Shown piece by piece: positions 24,414 through 33,630 of a DNA stretch of 51,849 bases. The stretch is from positions 1 through 51,849 of the forward strand of contig NZ_JABBGJ010000058.1 of assembly GCF_012927345.1 (NCBI RefSeq), read 5' to 3'. Source of the stretch: Paraburkholderia polaris (GTDB lineage Bacteria; Pseudomonadota; Gammaproteobacteria; Burkholderiales; Burkholderiaceae). Position 1 is the stretch's first letter; each line of letters starts with the position of its first letter. A program made the position numbers and the translations under genes. The notes beneath the pieces are model-generated. The model did no database searches. It was not told the DNA's origin and was given only the letters and a program-made list of their open reading frames with translations.

Positions 24414-24422
24414 GGATCGACG

Positions 24423-25763
24423 ATGCAAGCCACTGAAGCCAATTTCGACGGTCTCGTCGGCCCGACCCACAATTACGCGGGACTCTCGTTCGGCAACGTC
24501 GCCTCGCAGAACAACGAGAAGTCGGTTGCCAACCCCAAAGCGGCCGCGAAGCAGGGCCTGCGCAAGATGAAGCAGTTGGCCGATCTCGGCTTTCATCAAG
24601 GGGTGTTGCCGCCGCAGGAGCGTCCTTCGATGCGCCTGTTGCGCGAACTCGGTTTTTCGGGCGACGACGCGACGGTGATCGCACGCGTCGCCAAAGACGC
24701 GCCCGAGTTGCTGGCCGCAGCGAGTTCGGCTTCGGCGATGTGGACCGCGAATGCGGCGACGGTGAGTCCGTCGGCCGACACGCACGACGGCCGCGTCCAT
24801 TTCACGCCGGCCAATCTGTGCAGCAAGTTGCATCGCGCGATCGAGCATGAATCGACGCGCCGTACCTTGCGCGCAATCTTCAGCGACGCCGATCGTTTCG
24901 CGGTGCATGAAGCGCTGACTGGCACACCCGCACTCGGCGATGAAGGTGCGGCGAACCACACGCGTTTTTGCTCGGAATACGGCACACGTGGCGTCGAATT
25001 CTTCGTGTACGGCCGCAGCGAATATCGCCGCGGACCCGAGCCGAAGCGTTTTCCCGCACGTCAGACGTTCGAAGCGAGCCGCGCGGTCGCGCATCGTCAC
25101 GGTCTGAAAGAAGCGGCCACCGTGTATGCGCAGCAGAACCCCGACGTGATCGACGCGGGCGTGTTCCATAACGACGTGATCGCGGTCGGCAATCGCAATA
25201 CGCTGTTTTGCCACCAGCTCGCGTTTGTCGAGCAGAACGCGGTGTACGACGAACTGCGCACGAAGCTCTCGGGGCTGAAGGCCGAGTTCAACGTGATCGA
25301 AGTACCGGACGCGCAAGTGAGCGTGTCCGACGCGGTCACGTCGTACCTGTTCAACAGTCAGTTGTTGACGCGCCCGGACGGCAAGCAGGTGCTGGTGGTG
25401 CCGCAGGAATGTCGCGAGAACGCGCGCGTGGGCGCCTATCTGGACGAGCTGACTTCGCATACCGGTCCGATCGACGACGTGCTCGTGTTCGATCTGCGCG
25501 AAAGCATGAAGAACGGCGGCGGTCCGGCGTGTTTGCGTCTGCGTGTCGTGTTGAACGATGCGGAGCGCGCGGCGGTGACGCCTGGCGTGTGGATCAACGA
25601 CAACCTGTTCGGCCGCCTCGATACGTGGATCGAAAAGCACTACCGCGATCGTCTCGCACCGTCCGATCTGACCGATCCGCAATTGCTCGCCGAGTCGCGC
25701 ACCGCGCTCGACGAATTGACGCAGATTCTCGGTCTGGGCTCGCTGTATGACTTCCAGCGCTGA
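24423..25763 (+). CDS. astB: N-succinylarginine dihydrolase AstB
   Basis: This 446-residue member of the amidinotransferase-fold family starts MQATEANFDGLVGPTHNYAG, the AstB signature. The active-site Cys is about residue 370 in NGGGPACLRLRV. The protein hydrolyses N2-succinylarginine to N2-succinylornithine, two NH3 and CO2. AAGGA precedes ATG 24423, 9 bases after astD. There is no paralogue of it in the accessory cluster at 1108-9250. Confidence 0.95.
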   Translation: MQATEANFDGLVGPTHNYAGLSFGNVASQNNEKSVANPKAAAKQGLRKMKQLADLGFHQGVLPPQERPSMRLLRELGFSGDDATVIARVAKDAPELLAAASSASAMWTANAATVSPSADTHDGRVHFTPANLCSKLHRAIEHESTRRTLRAIFSDADRFAVHEALTGTPALGDEGAANHTRFCSEYGTRGVEFFVYGRSEYRRGPEPKRFPARQTFEASRAVAHRHGLKEAATVYAQQNPDVIDAGVFHNDVIAVGNRNTLFCHQLAFVEQNAVYDELRTKLSGLKAEFNVIEVPDAQVSVSDAVTSYLFNSQLLTRPDGKQVLVVPQECRENARVGAYLDELTSHTGPIDDVLVFDLRESMKNGGGPACLRLRVVLNDAERAAVTPGVWINDNLFGRLDTWIEKHYRDRLAPSDLTDPQLLAESRTALDELTQILGLGSLYDFQR

Positions 25764-26805
25764 GCACGGCATGCCGGCTCCGATGCTCGACGATTTCCTC
25801 GCCTACACGTTGGCGGGGACGCGGCCTGGCGCGCAGGCAACGCAGGGTGCGTGTGCCAACAACGGCGTGCGCTGGTCGTGGCTCGACGACGGCATTTTGC
25901 AACTCGAACCGGCTTCGCACGACGCAGCCGCTCGCAGCGTGCTCGCATCAGCCGGCGTGCACGGCGACGAGACCGCGCCGATCGAACTGCTTTCGTATCT
26001 TGTGCGCGATATCGCACAGGGCCGCGCCGCGCTGACCTGCCGCCTGCTGGTGATTCTCGGCAATGTCGATGCAATGCGTGACGCGTGCCGGTATCGCGAT
26101 GACGATCTGAACCGCCTTTTCAGCGGCCGTCACGAGCAGGTGCCGCACAGCCACGAAGCGCCGCGAGCGGCCGCGTTGGAGCGTGCGGCAACACAGTTCT
26201 TTGCCGCTGCATCGCAAGAGCAGGGCGCCCGATGGCACGTCGACATGCATACGGCGATCCGCCCGTCGGCTTTCGAGCAATTCGCCTTGCTGCCGCACAC
26301 TGGTAAGCCGTTTTCGCGCGCTATGTTCGAGTGGCTCGGTGAAGCGCGCATCAGCGCGGTCCTGCTGCACACCACCAAGGGCAACACGTACTCACACTTC
26401 ACCGCGCAGGCCTGTGGCGCCGAGGCGTGTACCCTCGAACTCGGCAAGGTGCGTCCGTTCGGTCAGAACGATCTGACGCGTTTCGCCGGTGCGGACGAAG
26501 CGCTGCGCCATCTGCTGGCCGGTACGAAGAACGGCAACGTGCCCGCGGCGATGCCGCGCGTGTTCACTGTGATCGACCAGCTCACCAAGCACAGCGACGC
26601 GTTCGAATTGCTGGTTGCCGCAGATGTGCCGAATTTCACGCCCTTCGTGAAGGGCACCTTGCTCGCACGCGATGGCGAGTATCGCTACACCGTCCGTCAC
26701 GACGAAGAGCGTATCGTGTTTCCGAACGCGACGGTCAAGCCGGGGTTGCGCGCCGGTTTGATGGTGGTCGAGACGACGCAGGACACGCTCTCGAAGCTCG
26801 TTTAA
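25747..26805 (+). CDS. astE: Succinylglutamate desuccinylase AstE
   Basis: This protein of up to 352 residues is the last AST enzyme, releasing glutamate and succinate. Zinc ligands H72 and E75 lie in GVHGDETAP, H168 in WHVDMHTAIRPS, and the catalytic Glu is E231 in CTLELGKVRPFG (numbering from ATG 25747). That start overlaps astB by 17 bases. ATG 25771 or 25783 (MLDDFLAYTLAG) would match E. coli AstE better and cannot be excluded. Confidence 0.93.
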   Translation: MTSSAEHGMPAPMLDDFLAYTLAGTRPGAQATQGACANNGVRWSWLDDGILQLEPASHDAAARSVLASAGVHGDETAPIELLSYLVRDIAQGRAALTCRLLVILGNVDAMRDACRYRDDDLNRLFSGRHEQVPHSHEAPRAAALERAATQFFAAASQEQGARWHVDMHTAIRPSAFEQFALLPHTGKPFSRAMFEWLGEARISAVLLHTTKGNTYSHFTAQACGAEACTLELGKVRPFGQNDLTRFAGADEALRHLLAGTKNGNVPAAMPRVFTVIDQLTKHSDAFELLVAADVPNFTPFVKGTLLARDGEYRYTVRHDEERIVFPNATVKPGLRAGLMVVETTQDTLSKLV

Positions 26806-26850
26806 CCGCACGCCGCTTCACCTCCTTCACACACTAACGCTTGCCTGAAC

Positions 26851-26894
26851 GCGACACGAATTTGCACCTTCGCCGTGCATCGATTCGGTGTCGC
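26851..26894. terminator. Imperfect inverted repeat after astE
   Basis: GCGACACGAAT (26851-26861) and ATTCGGTGTCGC (26883-26894) pair with one bulged base around a 21-base loop. No T-run follows, so it may be a weak terminator or a processing site between astE and the binding-protein gene. Confidence 0.35.
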
Positions 26895-27075
26895 GTGAAA
26901 GAGGGCGATGTCCTCGCCCGCCAGGCGTGCTTTGCGAAGCCTGTACAATCCCGCCCTCGCGGCTGTTGCGCTGCACCACACCGGCCGCACGAGTTTGAAT
27001 CGCAATTTTGGCGCGGCAATCATGCTTGCCCGGATTCGGCTCCGTCTTATTCAATACCGTAGAGGAACACCCGTA

Positions 27076-27870
27076 ATGAAGATGAATTGGCGAAACATGG
27101 CCGCGCTCGCGCTGTTCGCGACGGCGACGGTAACAGCAGGCTCGGCATCGGCGGCAGATATCAAGGAAGTGCGCTTCGGCGTCGAGGCGTCGTACGCGCC
27201 GTTTGAATCGAAGTCGCCGTCGGGCGAACTGCAAGGTTTCGATATCGACGTCGGCAATGCTGTGTGTGCAAAGCTGAAAGCGAAATGCGTGTGGGTCGAG
27301 AATTCGTTCGACGGCCTGATTCCGGCGTTGGAAGCGCGCAAGTTCAACGCGATCAACTCGGACATGACGATCACCGACCAGCGCCGCCAGGCCATCGACT
27401 TTACCGATCCGATCTATACGATCCCGAATCAGATGATCGCGAAGAAGGGCAGCGGTCTGCTGCCTACAGCGGCCTCGCTGAAGGGTAAGCACGTCGGCGT
27501 GCTGCAAGGCACGATTCAGGAAGCGTACGCGAAGGCGCGCTGGGCGTCGGCTGGCGTCGACGTCGTGCCGTATCAGACGCAGGATCAGATCTACGCCGAT
27601 CTCGCATCGGGCCGTCTGGACGCCGCGTTCCAGGATGCGGAAGCCGCTTCGAAGGGCTTCCTGAAGAAGCCGCAAGGCGCAGGCTTTGAATTCGCCGGCC
27701 CGGCCGTCACCGACGAGAAGCTGCTCGGCGCGGGCGTGGGCTACGGCGTCCGCAAGAGCGACAAGGCCTTGAAGGACGCGCTGAACCAGGCGCTCAAGGA
27801 ACTGAAGGCGGACGGCACGATCGACCGCTTCGCAGCCAAGTACTTCGACGTGAAGGTCGTGTTGAAGTAA
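27076..27870 (+). CDS. Periplasmic arginine/ornithine-type binding protein of the core locus
   Basis: This 264-residue family-3 solute-binding protein has signal peptide MKMNWRNMAALALFATATVT ending near AGSASA-ADI. The mature domain starts IKEVRFGVEASYAPFESKS and contains GFDIDVGNAVCAKLKAKC and GTIQEAYAKARW. It is the natural partner of the permease/ATPase genes at 15973-18251. The ATG at 27076 follows AGAGGAA; longer frames upstream would bury the signal peptide. The operon ends with the strong hairpin at 27896. Confidence 0.92.
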   Translation: MKMNWRNMAALALFATATVTAGSASAADIKEVRFGVEASYAPFESKSPSGELQGFDIDVGNAVCAKLKAKCVWVENSFDGLIPALEARKFNAINSDMTITDQRRQAIDFTDPIYTIPNQMIAKKGSGLLPTAASLKGKHVGVLQGTIQEAYAKARWASAGVDVVPYQTQDQIYADLASGRLDAAFQDAEAASKGFLKKPQGAGFEFAGPAVTDEKLLGAGVGYGVRKSDKALKDALNQALKELKADGTIDRFAAKYFDVKVVLK

Positions 27871-27895
27871 GGCTTGGACCGCTGTTTTCCGTTGT

Positions 27896-27929
27896 ATGCA
27901 AACCGGCCGCCTGCGCGGCCGGTTTGCAT
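27896..27929. terminator. Bidirectional terminator, 15-bp perfect stem
   Basis: ATGCAAACCGGCCGC (27896-27910) pairs exactly with GCGGCCGGTTTGCAT (27915-27929) around CTGC. It lies between the converging binding-protein gene and the dehydrogenase-like gene. No long T-run follows, but the stem is very stable and could end transcription from both sides. Confidence 0.8.
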
Positions 27930-27936
27930 TGCAGCG

Positions 27937-28656
27937 TCACTTTACACAGTCGAGCGACGAGTGCGCCGCTGAAGGGCGGGTTGCGTTGCCCGCCAGGTGC
28001 AGGGCCGTCTGCGCGACTGCGTGCGCGGTCGCAAACGTGGCTTCGGCGCCGCCGCCAGGCGCCACGTGCCTGACCACATCGTCGTCCCCAGCGCCGCAGC
28101 ACACCAGATACGAATGCACGTTGTGCCGCGCTCCTTCTTTGGCCAGTACGCGAGCGATTCCGAGTAAGGCGTGTTTCGCCGCCGCGTAGGCGCCCATCAG
28201 CGGCGACGTGTCCTGCGCATCCAGCGAGCCGATGTAGATCACAACGCCGCCGCGGTCGTCCCTGTACATGTGCTTGAGCGCCGCACGCGTAGTCAGAAAC
28301 GCCCCGTCGACATGGGTCGCCTGCATCTTCCGCCAGTCGGAAAACGAATTGCTTTCAAGCGGATTGATGATCTCGACGCTGGCGTTCGCGACGAGGACAT
28401 CGAGCGCGCCAAACTGTGCGACCACCCGATCGATGCCCTCGTTGACGGCGTTCTCGTTCGTGACGTCCATTGCCATGCAGACGGCCGTGCCGCCGCTCTT
28501 TCGGATCTGTTGTGCAACTTCCTTGACTCCCTGCAAGTTGAGGTCGGCGACGCCGACAATCGCGCCGGCGCGTGCCAGCGCCAGCGCAATCTGTTTGCCG
28601 ACGCCGCCGGCCGCGCCGGTCACGACAGCGATCTTTCCAATGACGCTGCTCATCAT
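27937..28656 (-). CDS. 3-hydroxybutyrate-dehydrogenase-like SDR, C-terminus degenerate
   Basis: This 239-residue short-chain dehydrogenase has the nucleotide motif TGAAGGVGKQIAL, Ser in IYIGSLDAQ and the Y-x3-K in GAYAAAKHALLG. The pattern through LAKEGARHNVHSYLVC is that of D-3-hydroxybutyrate dehydrogenase (BdhA). After that, the substrate-binding loop is shortened (GAGDDDVVRHVAPGGG) and the usual ending around SFVVSHGW is missing, replaced by NATRPSAAHSSLDCVK. The protein is about 20 residues short and is probably decayed or changed in specificity. It starts directly after the decarboxylase stop (TAAATG), so the two form an operon for acetoacetate/ketone-body metabolism. Confidence 0.7.
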   Translation of the reverse strand: MMSSVIGKIAVVTGAAGGVGKQIALALARAGAIVGVADLNLQGVKEVAQQIRKSGGTAVCMAMDVTNENAVNEGIDRVVAQFGALDVLVANASVEIINPLESNSFSDWRKMQATHVDGAFLTTRAALKHMYRDDRGGVVIYIGSLDAQDTSPLMGAYAAAKHALLGIARVLAKEGARHNVHSYLVCCGAGDDDVVRHVAPGGGAEATFATAHAVAQTALHLAGNATRPSAAHSSLDCVK

Positions 28657-29478
28657 TTAGACATGCTTAGTTAAGTCCCCGAAAAAACTCAATGAAGAAG
28701 CACGCACACGGCGGTTGCCAGGCGCCGCGACGATCTGCGAGTGGTCCAGATAGTCGAATACGCTTTGGCCTGCGCCGAGTGTGAGATTGGCAATCAGATG
28801 GCGCGCCTCGACGATTTCAAGTACTGGCAGATCGGCCACCGGCGCGAGCGCATGAGGTGATAGTTGCAGGGACGACGGCCCCGTCCACGCGCCCTTCAGT
28901 TCGATATTGTCGAGATAGTGGCGCACCAGTTCGCACACGCGCGGCTTGCCGTCCACATGCGGTAGCACTTTCAGCAGGAAGTTCGGCATTTCCAGCCGCT
29001 TACGCTCTTTGGCGAGGTCGAGCGAGTAGTGCTTGTAGCCCATGGTGGCGGTGGCGATGCGCACCGGGCCGTAGTCGAGCGTACCTACCAACGTGTCGGT
29101 GTGAACGCCGAGATCCGGTCGCGCGAGCTTCTTCGGAAAGCCCCACAGTTCGCGGCCGGCGGCGATCGGCGGATGGTCGTCCACATACATGGCCAGTGTG
29201 TAGCTGCCGGCGACGCCGTCGAGTGTCACCGGGATGACCTGGCCGCTCTCGGTGTAGTCACCGAATCCCGTGGAGTCCGGCGTGCGGATGAATTGGAAAT
29301 GCACCAGCGGGTCGTGCACCACGAGCGGCTCCGGCACGACGGCCCGCAGCTTGGCCAGATCCGTGCGGTAGGTGACGATCAGGAATTCCCGGTCGACGAA
29401 ATGGTATGGGCCCATGGGGTATGCAGGGCTTGTCACCGGCATGGAAAACGCGTTGAGCAAAACGGAATTGATTTTCAT
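28657..29478 (-). CDS. Acetoacetate decarboxylase, first copy
   Basis: This 273-residue ADC-family protein has the Schiff-base lysine in ELWGFPKKLARPDLG. The surrounding residues GDYTESGQVIPV and VGTLDYGPVRIATATMGY fit acetoacetate decarboxylase (acetoacetate to acetone and CO2). It is colinear with the second copy at 29815, roughly three quarters identical by eye. The C-terminus extends about 27 residues past the end of the second copy (FDYL), with an Arg/Ser-rich tail that looks like read-through after a lost stop. It lies immediately upstream of the dehydrogenase-like gene. Confidence 0.88.
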   Translation of the reverse strand: MKINSVLLNAFSMPVTSPAYPMGPYHFVDREFLIVTYRTDLAKLRAVVPEPLVVHDPLVHFQFIRTPDSTGFGDYTESGQVIPVTLDGVAGSYTLAMYVDDHPPIAAGRELWGFPKKLARPDLGVHTDTLVGTLDYGPVRIATATMGYKHYSLDLAKERKRLEMPNFLLKVLPHVDGKPRVCELVRHYLDNIELKGAWTGPSSLQLSPHALAPVADLPVLEIVEARHLIANLTLGAGQSVFDYLDHSQIVAAPGNRRVRASSLSFFGDLTKHV

Positions 29479-29551
29479 GGTGAGGGTTGTCTTTTGTGGT
29501 GGAGGTGAAGGGTGGCTCGCTATTCGATTGGATTTTTATTCTGTTATGTAA

Positions 29552-29564
29552 TTCGTATAACGAA
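29552..29564. promoter_or_regulatory. Palindrome TTCGT-ATA-ACGAA, possible operator
   Basis: A perfect 5-bp inverted repeat with a 3-base spacer lies 74 bases upstream of the decarboxylase start at 29478. The form and position suit a TetR- or MarR-type operator, but no cognate regulator lies nearby. Confidence 0.35.
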
Positions 29565-29750
29565 GTAAATATGATGAAAGGTTGGTCGCAGATAGCGGTG
29601 GGACACCGCATTTAGAATGCGGGCTTGGGTCTGGCCTTCGGCTGTGATGGATTGATTCTAGCGTGCGTCGTGCTGTTGATTATTCGCAATACCAGCATCA
29701 AATCTTTTCGATTATTGGAAAGTATTCTTAACTTAGCATCTCGAAATAAG

Positions 29751-29772
29751 AAACGGCCGCAAGCGGCCGTTT
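29751..29772 (-). terminator. Intrinsic terminator of the second decarboxylase gene
   Basis: AAACGGCCGC and GCGGCCGTTT form a perfect 10-bp stem around AA. On the minus strand it follows the stop at 29815 by about 42 bases and is followed by a T-rich run (TTTCTTATTT). Confidence 0.8.
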
Positions 29773-29814
29773 TCAAGATGGCTCGGCACGCTGCGGTGCC
29801 GAAAGCGTTGCTGA

Positions 29815-30558
29815 TCAGCGCGGCTGTAGATAATCGAATACGACCTCACCGAGTCCGAGCGTCAGATCGGCAATCAGATGCCGTGCCTCGACGATTTCGA
29901 GCACCGGCAATTCCGCGACCGGCGCCAGCGCGTGCGGCGCTAATTGGAGCGAGGCGGGACCCGTCCATGCACCTTTGAGTGTGATGTCCTGCAGGTAGTA
30001 GCGCACCAGCTCGCAAATTCGCGGCGTGCCGTCCACATGCGGAATCACCTTCAGAAGGAAGTTCGGCGTTTCGAGGCGTTTCTGTTGCTGCGCGAGATCC
30101 AGTTGCCGATGCTTGTAGCCCATCGTGCCGGTGGCAATGCGCACCGGGCCGTAATCGAGCGTGCCGACAAGTGTGTCGGTGTGCACTTCGAGCACGGGCT
30201 TGGCGAGCTTCTTCGGAAAGCCCCACAGCTCGCGGCCACCGGCGATCGGCGGGTGGTCGTCCAGATACATGGCCAGCGTGTAGCCGCCTGCCACACCGTT
30301 GTATGACACCGGGATAACCTGACCGCTTTCCGTGTAGTCGCCGAAGCCGGTTGAATCAGGCATGCGAATGAATTCGTAATGCACGAGCGGCTCGCCGATC
30401 TCGAGCGGCTCGGGCACCACGGCGCGCAGTTTGTCCGGATCGGTGCGGTAAGTGATGATCAGGAATTCCCGGTCGATGAAACGATACGGACCCATCGGAA
30501 ACGCCGGGCTCGTGATCGGCATCGCGAAGGCATTTGACAGCACGCTTTTGACGTCCAT
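29815..30558 (-). CDS. adc: Acetoacetate decarboxylase, second copy
   Basis: This 247-residue protein has the normal ADC length, the lysine in ELWGFPKKLAKPVLE and the conserved GDYTESGQVIPVSYNG. ATG 30558 follows AAGGAAA; an upstream in-frame start at 30612 is rejected. The ending VVFDYLQPR matches typical proteins. It has its own terminator, so the two copies are separate transcription units. Confidence 0.9.
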   Translation of the reverse strand: MDVKSVLSNAFAMPITSPAFPMGPYRFIDREFLIITYRTDPDKLRAVVPEPLEIGEPLVHYEFIRMPDSTGFGDYTESGQVIPVSYNGVAGGYTLAMYLDDHPPIAGGRELWGFPKKLAKPVLEVHTDTLVGTLDYGPVRIATGTMGYKHRQLDLAQQQKRLETPNFLLKVIPHVDGTPRICELVRYYLQDITLKGAWTGPASLQLAPHALAPVAELPVLEIVEARHLIADLTLGLGEVVFDYLQPR

Positions 30559-30833
30559 GATTTTCCTTGGTGGTTGAAGGCGGGTAGCGCGGGCGGTGGA
30601 ACGCTTTTGCACTGCACAAGAGTATCGTCGATTCTTTCCCGGCCTTCAGCGAGGCGGGCATCCAATTATTTAGAGATATTGCGGCGTTGACATGTCCGCA
30701 CCCGGCGGCCTGCGCTAAAATCGCCGGGCCCACCGCACGCGCAAAGGCCTCAGGGCCTGGATGGGCGTGAGCGGTGCAGCGAAAACCACAATACAGCAGG
30801 AAGCGCCTGGGCGGCGCGTAGCGGGGGACCGGA

Positions 30834-32210
30834 ATGACCAGCATCGCAATCGAGAATCCGAGCCAGACGAGTGCTACGGACGATGCGCAATTGAACGCCA
30901 GCTTCGCGCGTCAGCCGATTCTGAATCGGGACGGCATGCTGTGCGGATATGAGATCAAAGTGCGCGCGCCGGCGTTGCCTGCGGTCGCCGAACCTGACGC
31001 GGGTGCAGCACCGGCCGCTGATTCGGCTACGGATGCCGATGCATTGCCGGGCCGCGCGCCCGAGCCGGCGCAGCTCGTGGCGCGCGCCGTGATTCGCGGT
31101 CTGATCCAGAGCAATGTGCGCGGTGCGCTCACCGGGCATCCCGCTTACGTGGATGTAAGCCGCGAGATGCTGTTCGACGACTCGATCCTGCGCTTGCCCA
31201 CCGACCGCTTCATGTTCGAATTGTCGCCGTCGATCGAGGTCGACGATGCGCTGATCGCGCGTATCGTTCAATTGCACGGCCGGCGCTATCGCTTCGTACT
31301 CGACGAGGTGACGCAGCCCGACGAGACGTTCGCGAAGCTGTTGCCCTACGCCGAAGTCGTCAAGATCGATTTCACGCGCGTGCCGAAAGCGCTGTTGCCT
31401 AAATTGGCGAGCGTACTCAAGTCAGCGGGCAAGCTGTTGATCGCGCTGGGTCTCGATGCGCAGGCCGATTTCGAAGCGGCGCGAGAGCTCGGCTTCGACC
31501 GTTTCCAGGGGTATTTCTTCGCGCGTGCGCAGACCTCGACGACGCGGCGTGTCAGTGCGCCACGGCATGCATTGCTGAATCTGCTGCAACTGTTGTCAGG
31601 CGACCCAACCGTCGCGCAACTCGAAGCCGAACTCAAGCTGAACCCGGTGCTGGTCATGCATCTGATGAAGCTCGCGAATTCGAGCGGCCTTGCAGTCGGC
31701 CACCGGGTCACGACGCTGCGCGAGGCGATCAACGCGACCGGCACGAATCGGATCGCGCGCTGGACGCAATTGCTGTTGTATGCGGATGGCCGCAAGGTGG
31801 CGCTCGAAGACGATCCTCTGCTGCAACTGGCGGCGACCCGGGCGCGTTTCATGGAACTGGCAATCGAACGCTTGCCTGACGCCGGGCGCGACGAAGCCGA
31901 TGCGGCGTTTCTGACCGGCGTGTTTTCGTTTGTCGATGCGGTGTTCGGCGGCTCGCTCGAAAGCACGCTGAATGTGCTGACGCTATCGCGGCCGATTCAG
32001 GCGGGCATCTTGCATCGGCAGGGCGTGCTGGGGTTGCTGCTGACGGCGGTCGAAGCGCTCGAGCGTGGGGCGTGGGATGAGATCGATGCCTTGTGCGCGC
32101 GCTTGCAACCGTTGACGGTGGAAGAGATCGCGCTGCTCGGGCTGGCTGCGGGGGCTTGGGCTGGGGTTGCGGATCGTAGTGCGGAGGGGTTGGAAAGGAT
32201 TGAGGATTGA
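30834..32210 (+). CDS. Degenerate EAL-HDOD signalling protein (YuxH/CdgJ-like), copy 1
   Basis: This 458-residue protein has an N-terminal EAL-like domain (about residues 23-225, starting FARQPILNRDGMLCGYEI) and a C-terminal HDOD domain (about 240-430, with HLMKLANSSGLAVGHRVTTL and WTQLLLYADG). The EAL domain lacks the catalytic set: YEI-K replaces EAL, LDEV replaces the DD pair, and the usual EKVET segment reads ALGLDA. It also carries an Ala/Pro-rich insert. It is unlikely to hydrolyse c-di-GMP and is more likely a binding or scaffold protein. GGGGGA precedes ATG 30834. A paralogue lies at 47898. Confidence 0.85.
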   Translation: MTSIAIENPSQTSATDDAQLNASFARQPILNRDGMLCGYEIKVRAPALPAVAEPDAGAAPAADSATDADALPGRAPEPAQLVARAVIRGLIQSNVRGALTGHPAYVDVSREMLFDDSILRLPTDRFMFELSPSIEVDDALIARIVQLHGRRYRFVLDEVTQPDETFAKLLPYAEVVKIDFTRVPKALLPKLASVLKSAGKLLIALGLDAQADFEAARELGFDRFQGYFFARAQTSTTRRVSAPRHALLNLLQLLSGDPTVAQLEAELKLNPVLVMHLMKLANSSGLAVGHRVTTLREAINATGTNRIARWTQLLLYADGRKVALEDDPLLQLAATRARFMELAIERLPDAGRDEADAAFLTGVFSFVDAVFGGSLESTLNVLTLSRPIQAGILHRQGVLGLLLTAVEALERGAWDEIDALCARLQPLTVEEIALLGLAAGAWAGVADRSAEGLERIED

Positions 32211-32330
32211 GGGGGGAGGTCGGTTGGCCAATTGCTGGCTGACGTGCGTTAAAGCGCGGGCGGGAATGTCGCGGCGCAAGTAGATGCAGTCTTCCCCCAA
32301 ATGTCGATTGAGAGGCGCAGGCAATTTATT

Positions 32331-32363
32331 GCAAAACGGCGAAGCACGGCTTCGCCGTTTTGC
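32331..32363. terminator. Hairpin after the EAL-HDOD gene
   Basis: GCAAAACGGCGAAGC (32331-32345) pairs exactly with GCTTCGCCGTTTTGC (32349-32363) around ACG, 121 bases after the stop at 32210. A stable 15-bp stem with a terminal T-rich arm. Confidence 0.75.
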
Positions 32364-32448
32364 GTTTACGACGTGCCGTGGCTTGAGTGAGTACTTGGCC
32401 GAGGGCTGAGGCAATCACTTTCCTTGAATCCTGACGGCGCTGTCAGAA

Positions 32449-33630
32449 GTGACCGATAGCGCACCTTGGTTAGATGCGATAGATTTCGGGTCAATCTTTC
32501 GGTATGAAAGGATTGGTTGCCATCCCTTTGACACATCTATCGCACCCATGGCTGCTTCTGTCAGCTATAACGGCGCTGCTGACGCTTTCCAGATAACGTT
32601 TTCGACCGGCTATCGGGTCAGATTTTTCATCATCAATATTCTTCTGTTGGTCTTGGCGCTGTTGGTACTGATCGCGCCTCTTATCGTGGCGATAAGAGGC
32701 GGCGGACTATTTGGCACTCGCTGGTTCTGGTTGCCCGCTGCGCTCGGCATGAGTGCGCTTGTTCTTCGCAGGATCTTGATCGCTGGTCTAACGGCGCCGC
32801 CGATCATCGTCGATCGTTCCGGCAATGTTCGCCACGGATTTCAGCGCGTGCAATTCGGAGACCGGCCCGGTGTAATTCTCACGGGGCCCGCGGCAGAGTT
32901 TGATGAACCGATTGGCTTCCACCGCCGTGGAGTGAGGCTTAATTCATCGATCATTCTGGTTGGACCACACGGCGCGCGCTTTGTCATCTACACGTCGAAG
33001 GACGTTCACACTGTCCGCCATATCTTTGGTGGCATTCGTGGATGGCTGGGCGCCACAAACCGTCGCGTTGTGCCACAAACGAGTGTGCCGGTAGGACGCC
33101 GATTGTTGTTTGGACTAGTCGCAGTGGGGAGTGTATCGATCGTTGACTTACTCGTGCTCGTTTCCGACTACCTGCTTTTTTACCCTGCTTACATAGGTGC
33201 CTGGGCACTCGGCGCCAGCGTATTAGCGACCGCGTGCTTGATTCAGTTTGCGGTGGTAGTGAGGCGTCGCAACTGGCCGGTCCAAGCGTTGAGAGTGCCA
33301 GGTGTTCTGCGAGCGGCACATACGCTAGTTGTAGGGATGTTCATCTCCTGCGTCGCTGCAGTGTTCTTTCACCTCGCTAACCTGATCGAGTTTCGCTGGA
33401 CGCCGGGGCAGGTACGCGCCGTTCAGACCTTCGTTTTGCGATCAGAAACATCGACGAAAGGATGCCGCACACCGGTATATCTGCTGGAGCCGACACTCAA
33501 GCGCGAAATCCGCTTCTGCGGCACCGGTTCGCGGAACGATTGGCAGGTAGGGCAACGGGTGGAGATTGACGAATACGTCAACAGGTTTGGCGTGCGCTTG
33601 ACTGGAGTGCGGGTTTTGAATATCGAGTAG
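32449..33630 (+). CDS. Membrane protein of unknown function
   Basis: This 393-residue protein starts at GTG 32449. An internal ATG at 32548 is an alternative. Hydrophobic segments lie at about residues 62-84, 95-113, 215-237, 245-270 and 290-312, flanking a soluble stretch (about 118-210) and a C-terminal soluble domain (about 320-393) ending in a beta-rich VEIDEYVNRFGVRLTGVRVL. I do not recognise the family. It stands alone, with the hairpin at 32331 upstream and a long non-coding stretch downstream. Confidence 0.65.
   Translation: MTDSAPWLDAIDFGSIFRYERIGCHPFDTSIAPMAASVSYNGAADAFQITFSTGYRVRFFIINILLLVLALLVLIAPLIVAIRGGGLFGTRWFWLPAALGMSALVLRRILIAGLTAPPIIVDRSGNVRHGFQRVQFGDRPGVILTGPAAEFDEPIGFHRRGVRLNSSIILVGPHGARFVIYTSKDVHTVRHIFGGIRGWLGATNRRVVPQTSVPVGRRLLFGLVAVGSVSIVDLLVLVSDYLLFYPAYIGAWALGASVLATACLIQFAVVVRRRNWPVQALRVPGVLRAAHTLVVGMFISCVAAVFFHLANLIEFRWTPGQVRAVQTFVLRSETSTKGCRTPVYLLEPTLKREIRFCGTGSRNDWQVGQRVEIDEYVNRFGVRLTGVRVLNIE

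Larger units (their letters stand above)
29479..29814. other. Intergenic region between the two decarboxylase genes
   Basis: The 336 A/T-rich bases hold the promoter region of the first copy, a 13-bp palindrome at 29552-29564 and the terminator of the second copy at 29751-29772. No gene was seen. Confidence 0.5.

Noticed and set aside
22653..25772. A 1039-codon open frame on the minus strand opposite aruG, astD and astB
   Set aside because: It lies entirely over three well-supported genes, has no recognisable domain and is Arg/His/Ala-rich as expected for the antisense of high-GC codons.
29545..29570. loxP-like words ACTTCGT and TATACGAA before the decarboxylase gene
   Set aside because: Only one short palindrome is present, without 13-bp arms and an 8-bp spacer; listed only as a possible operator.
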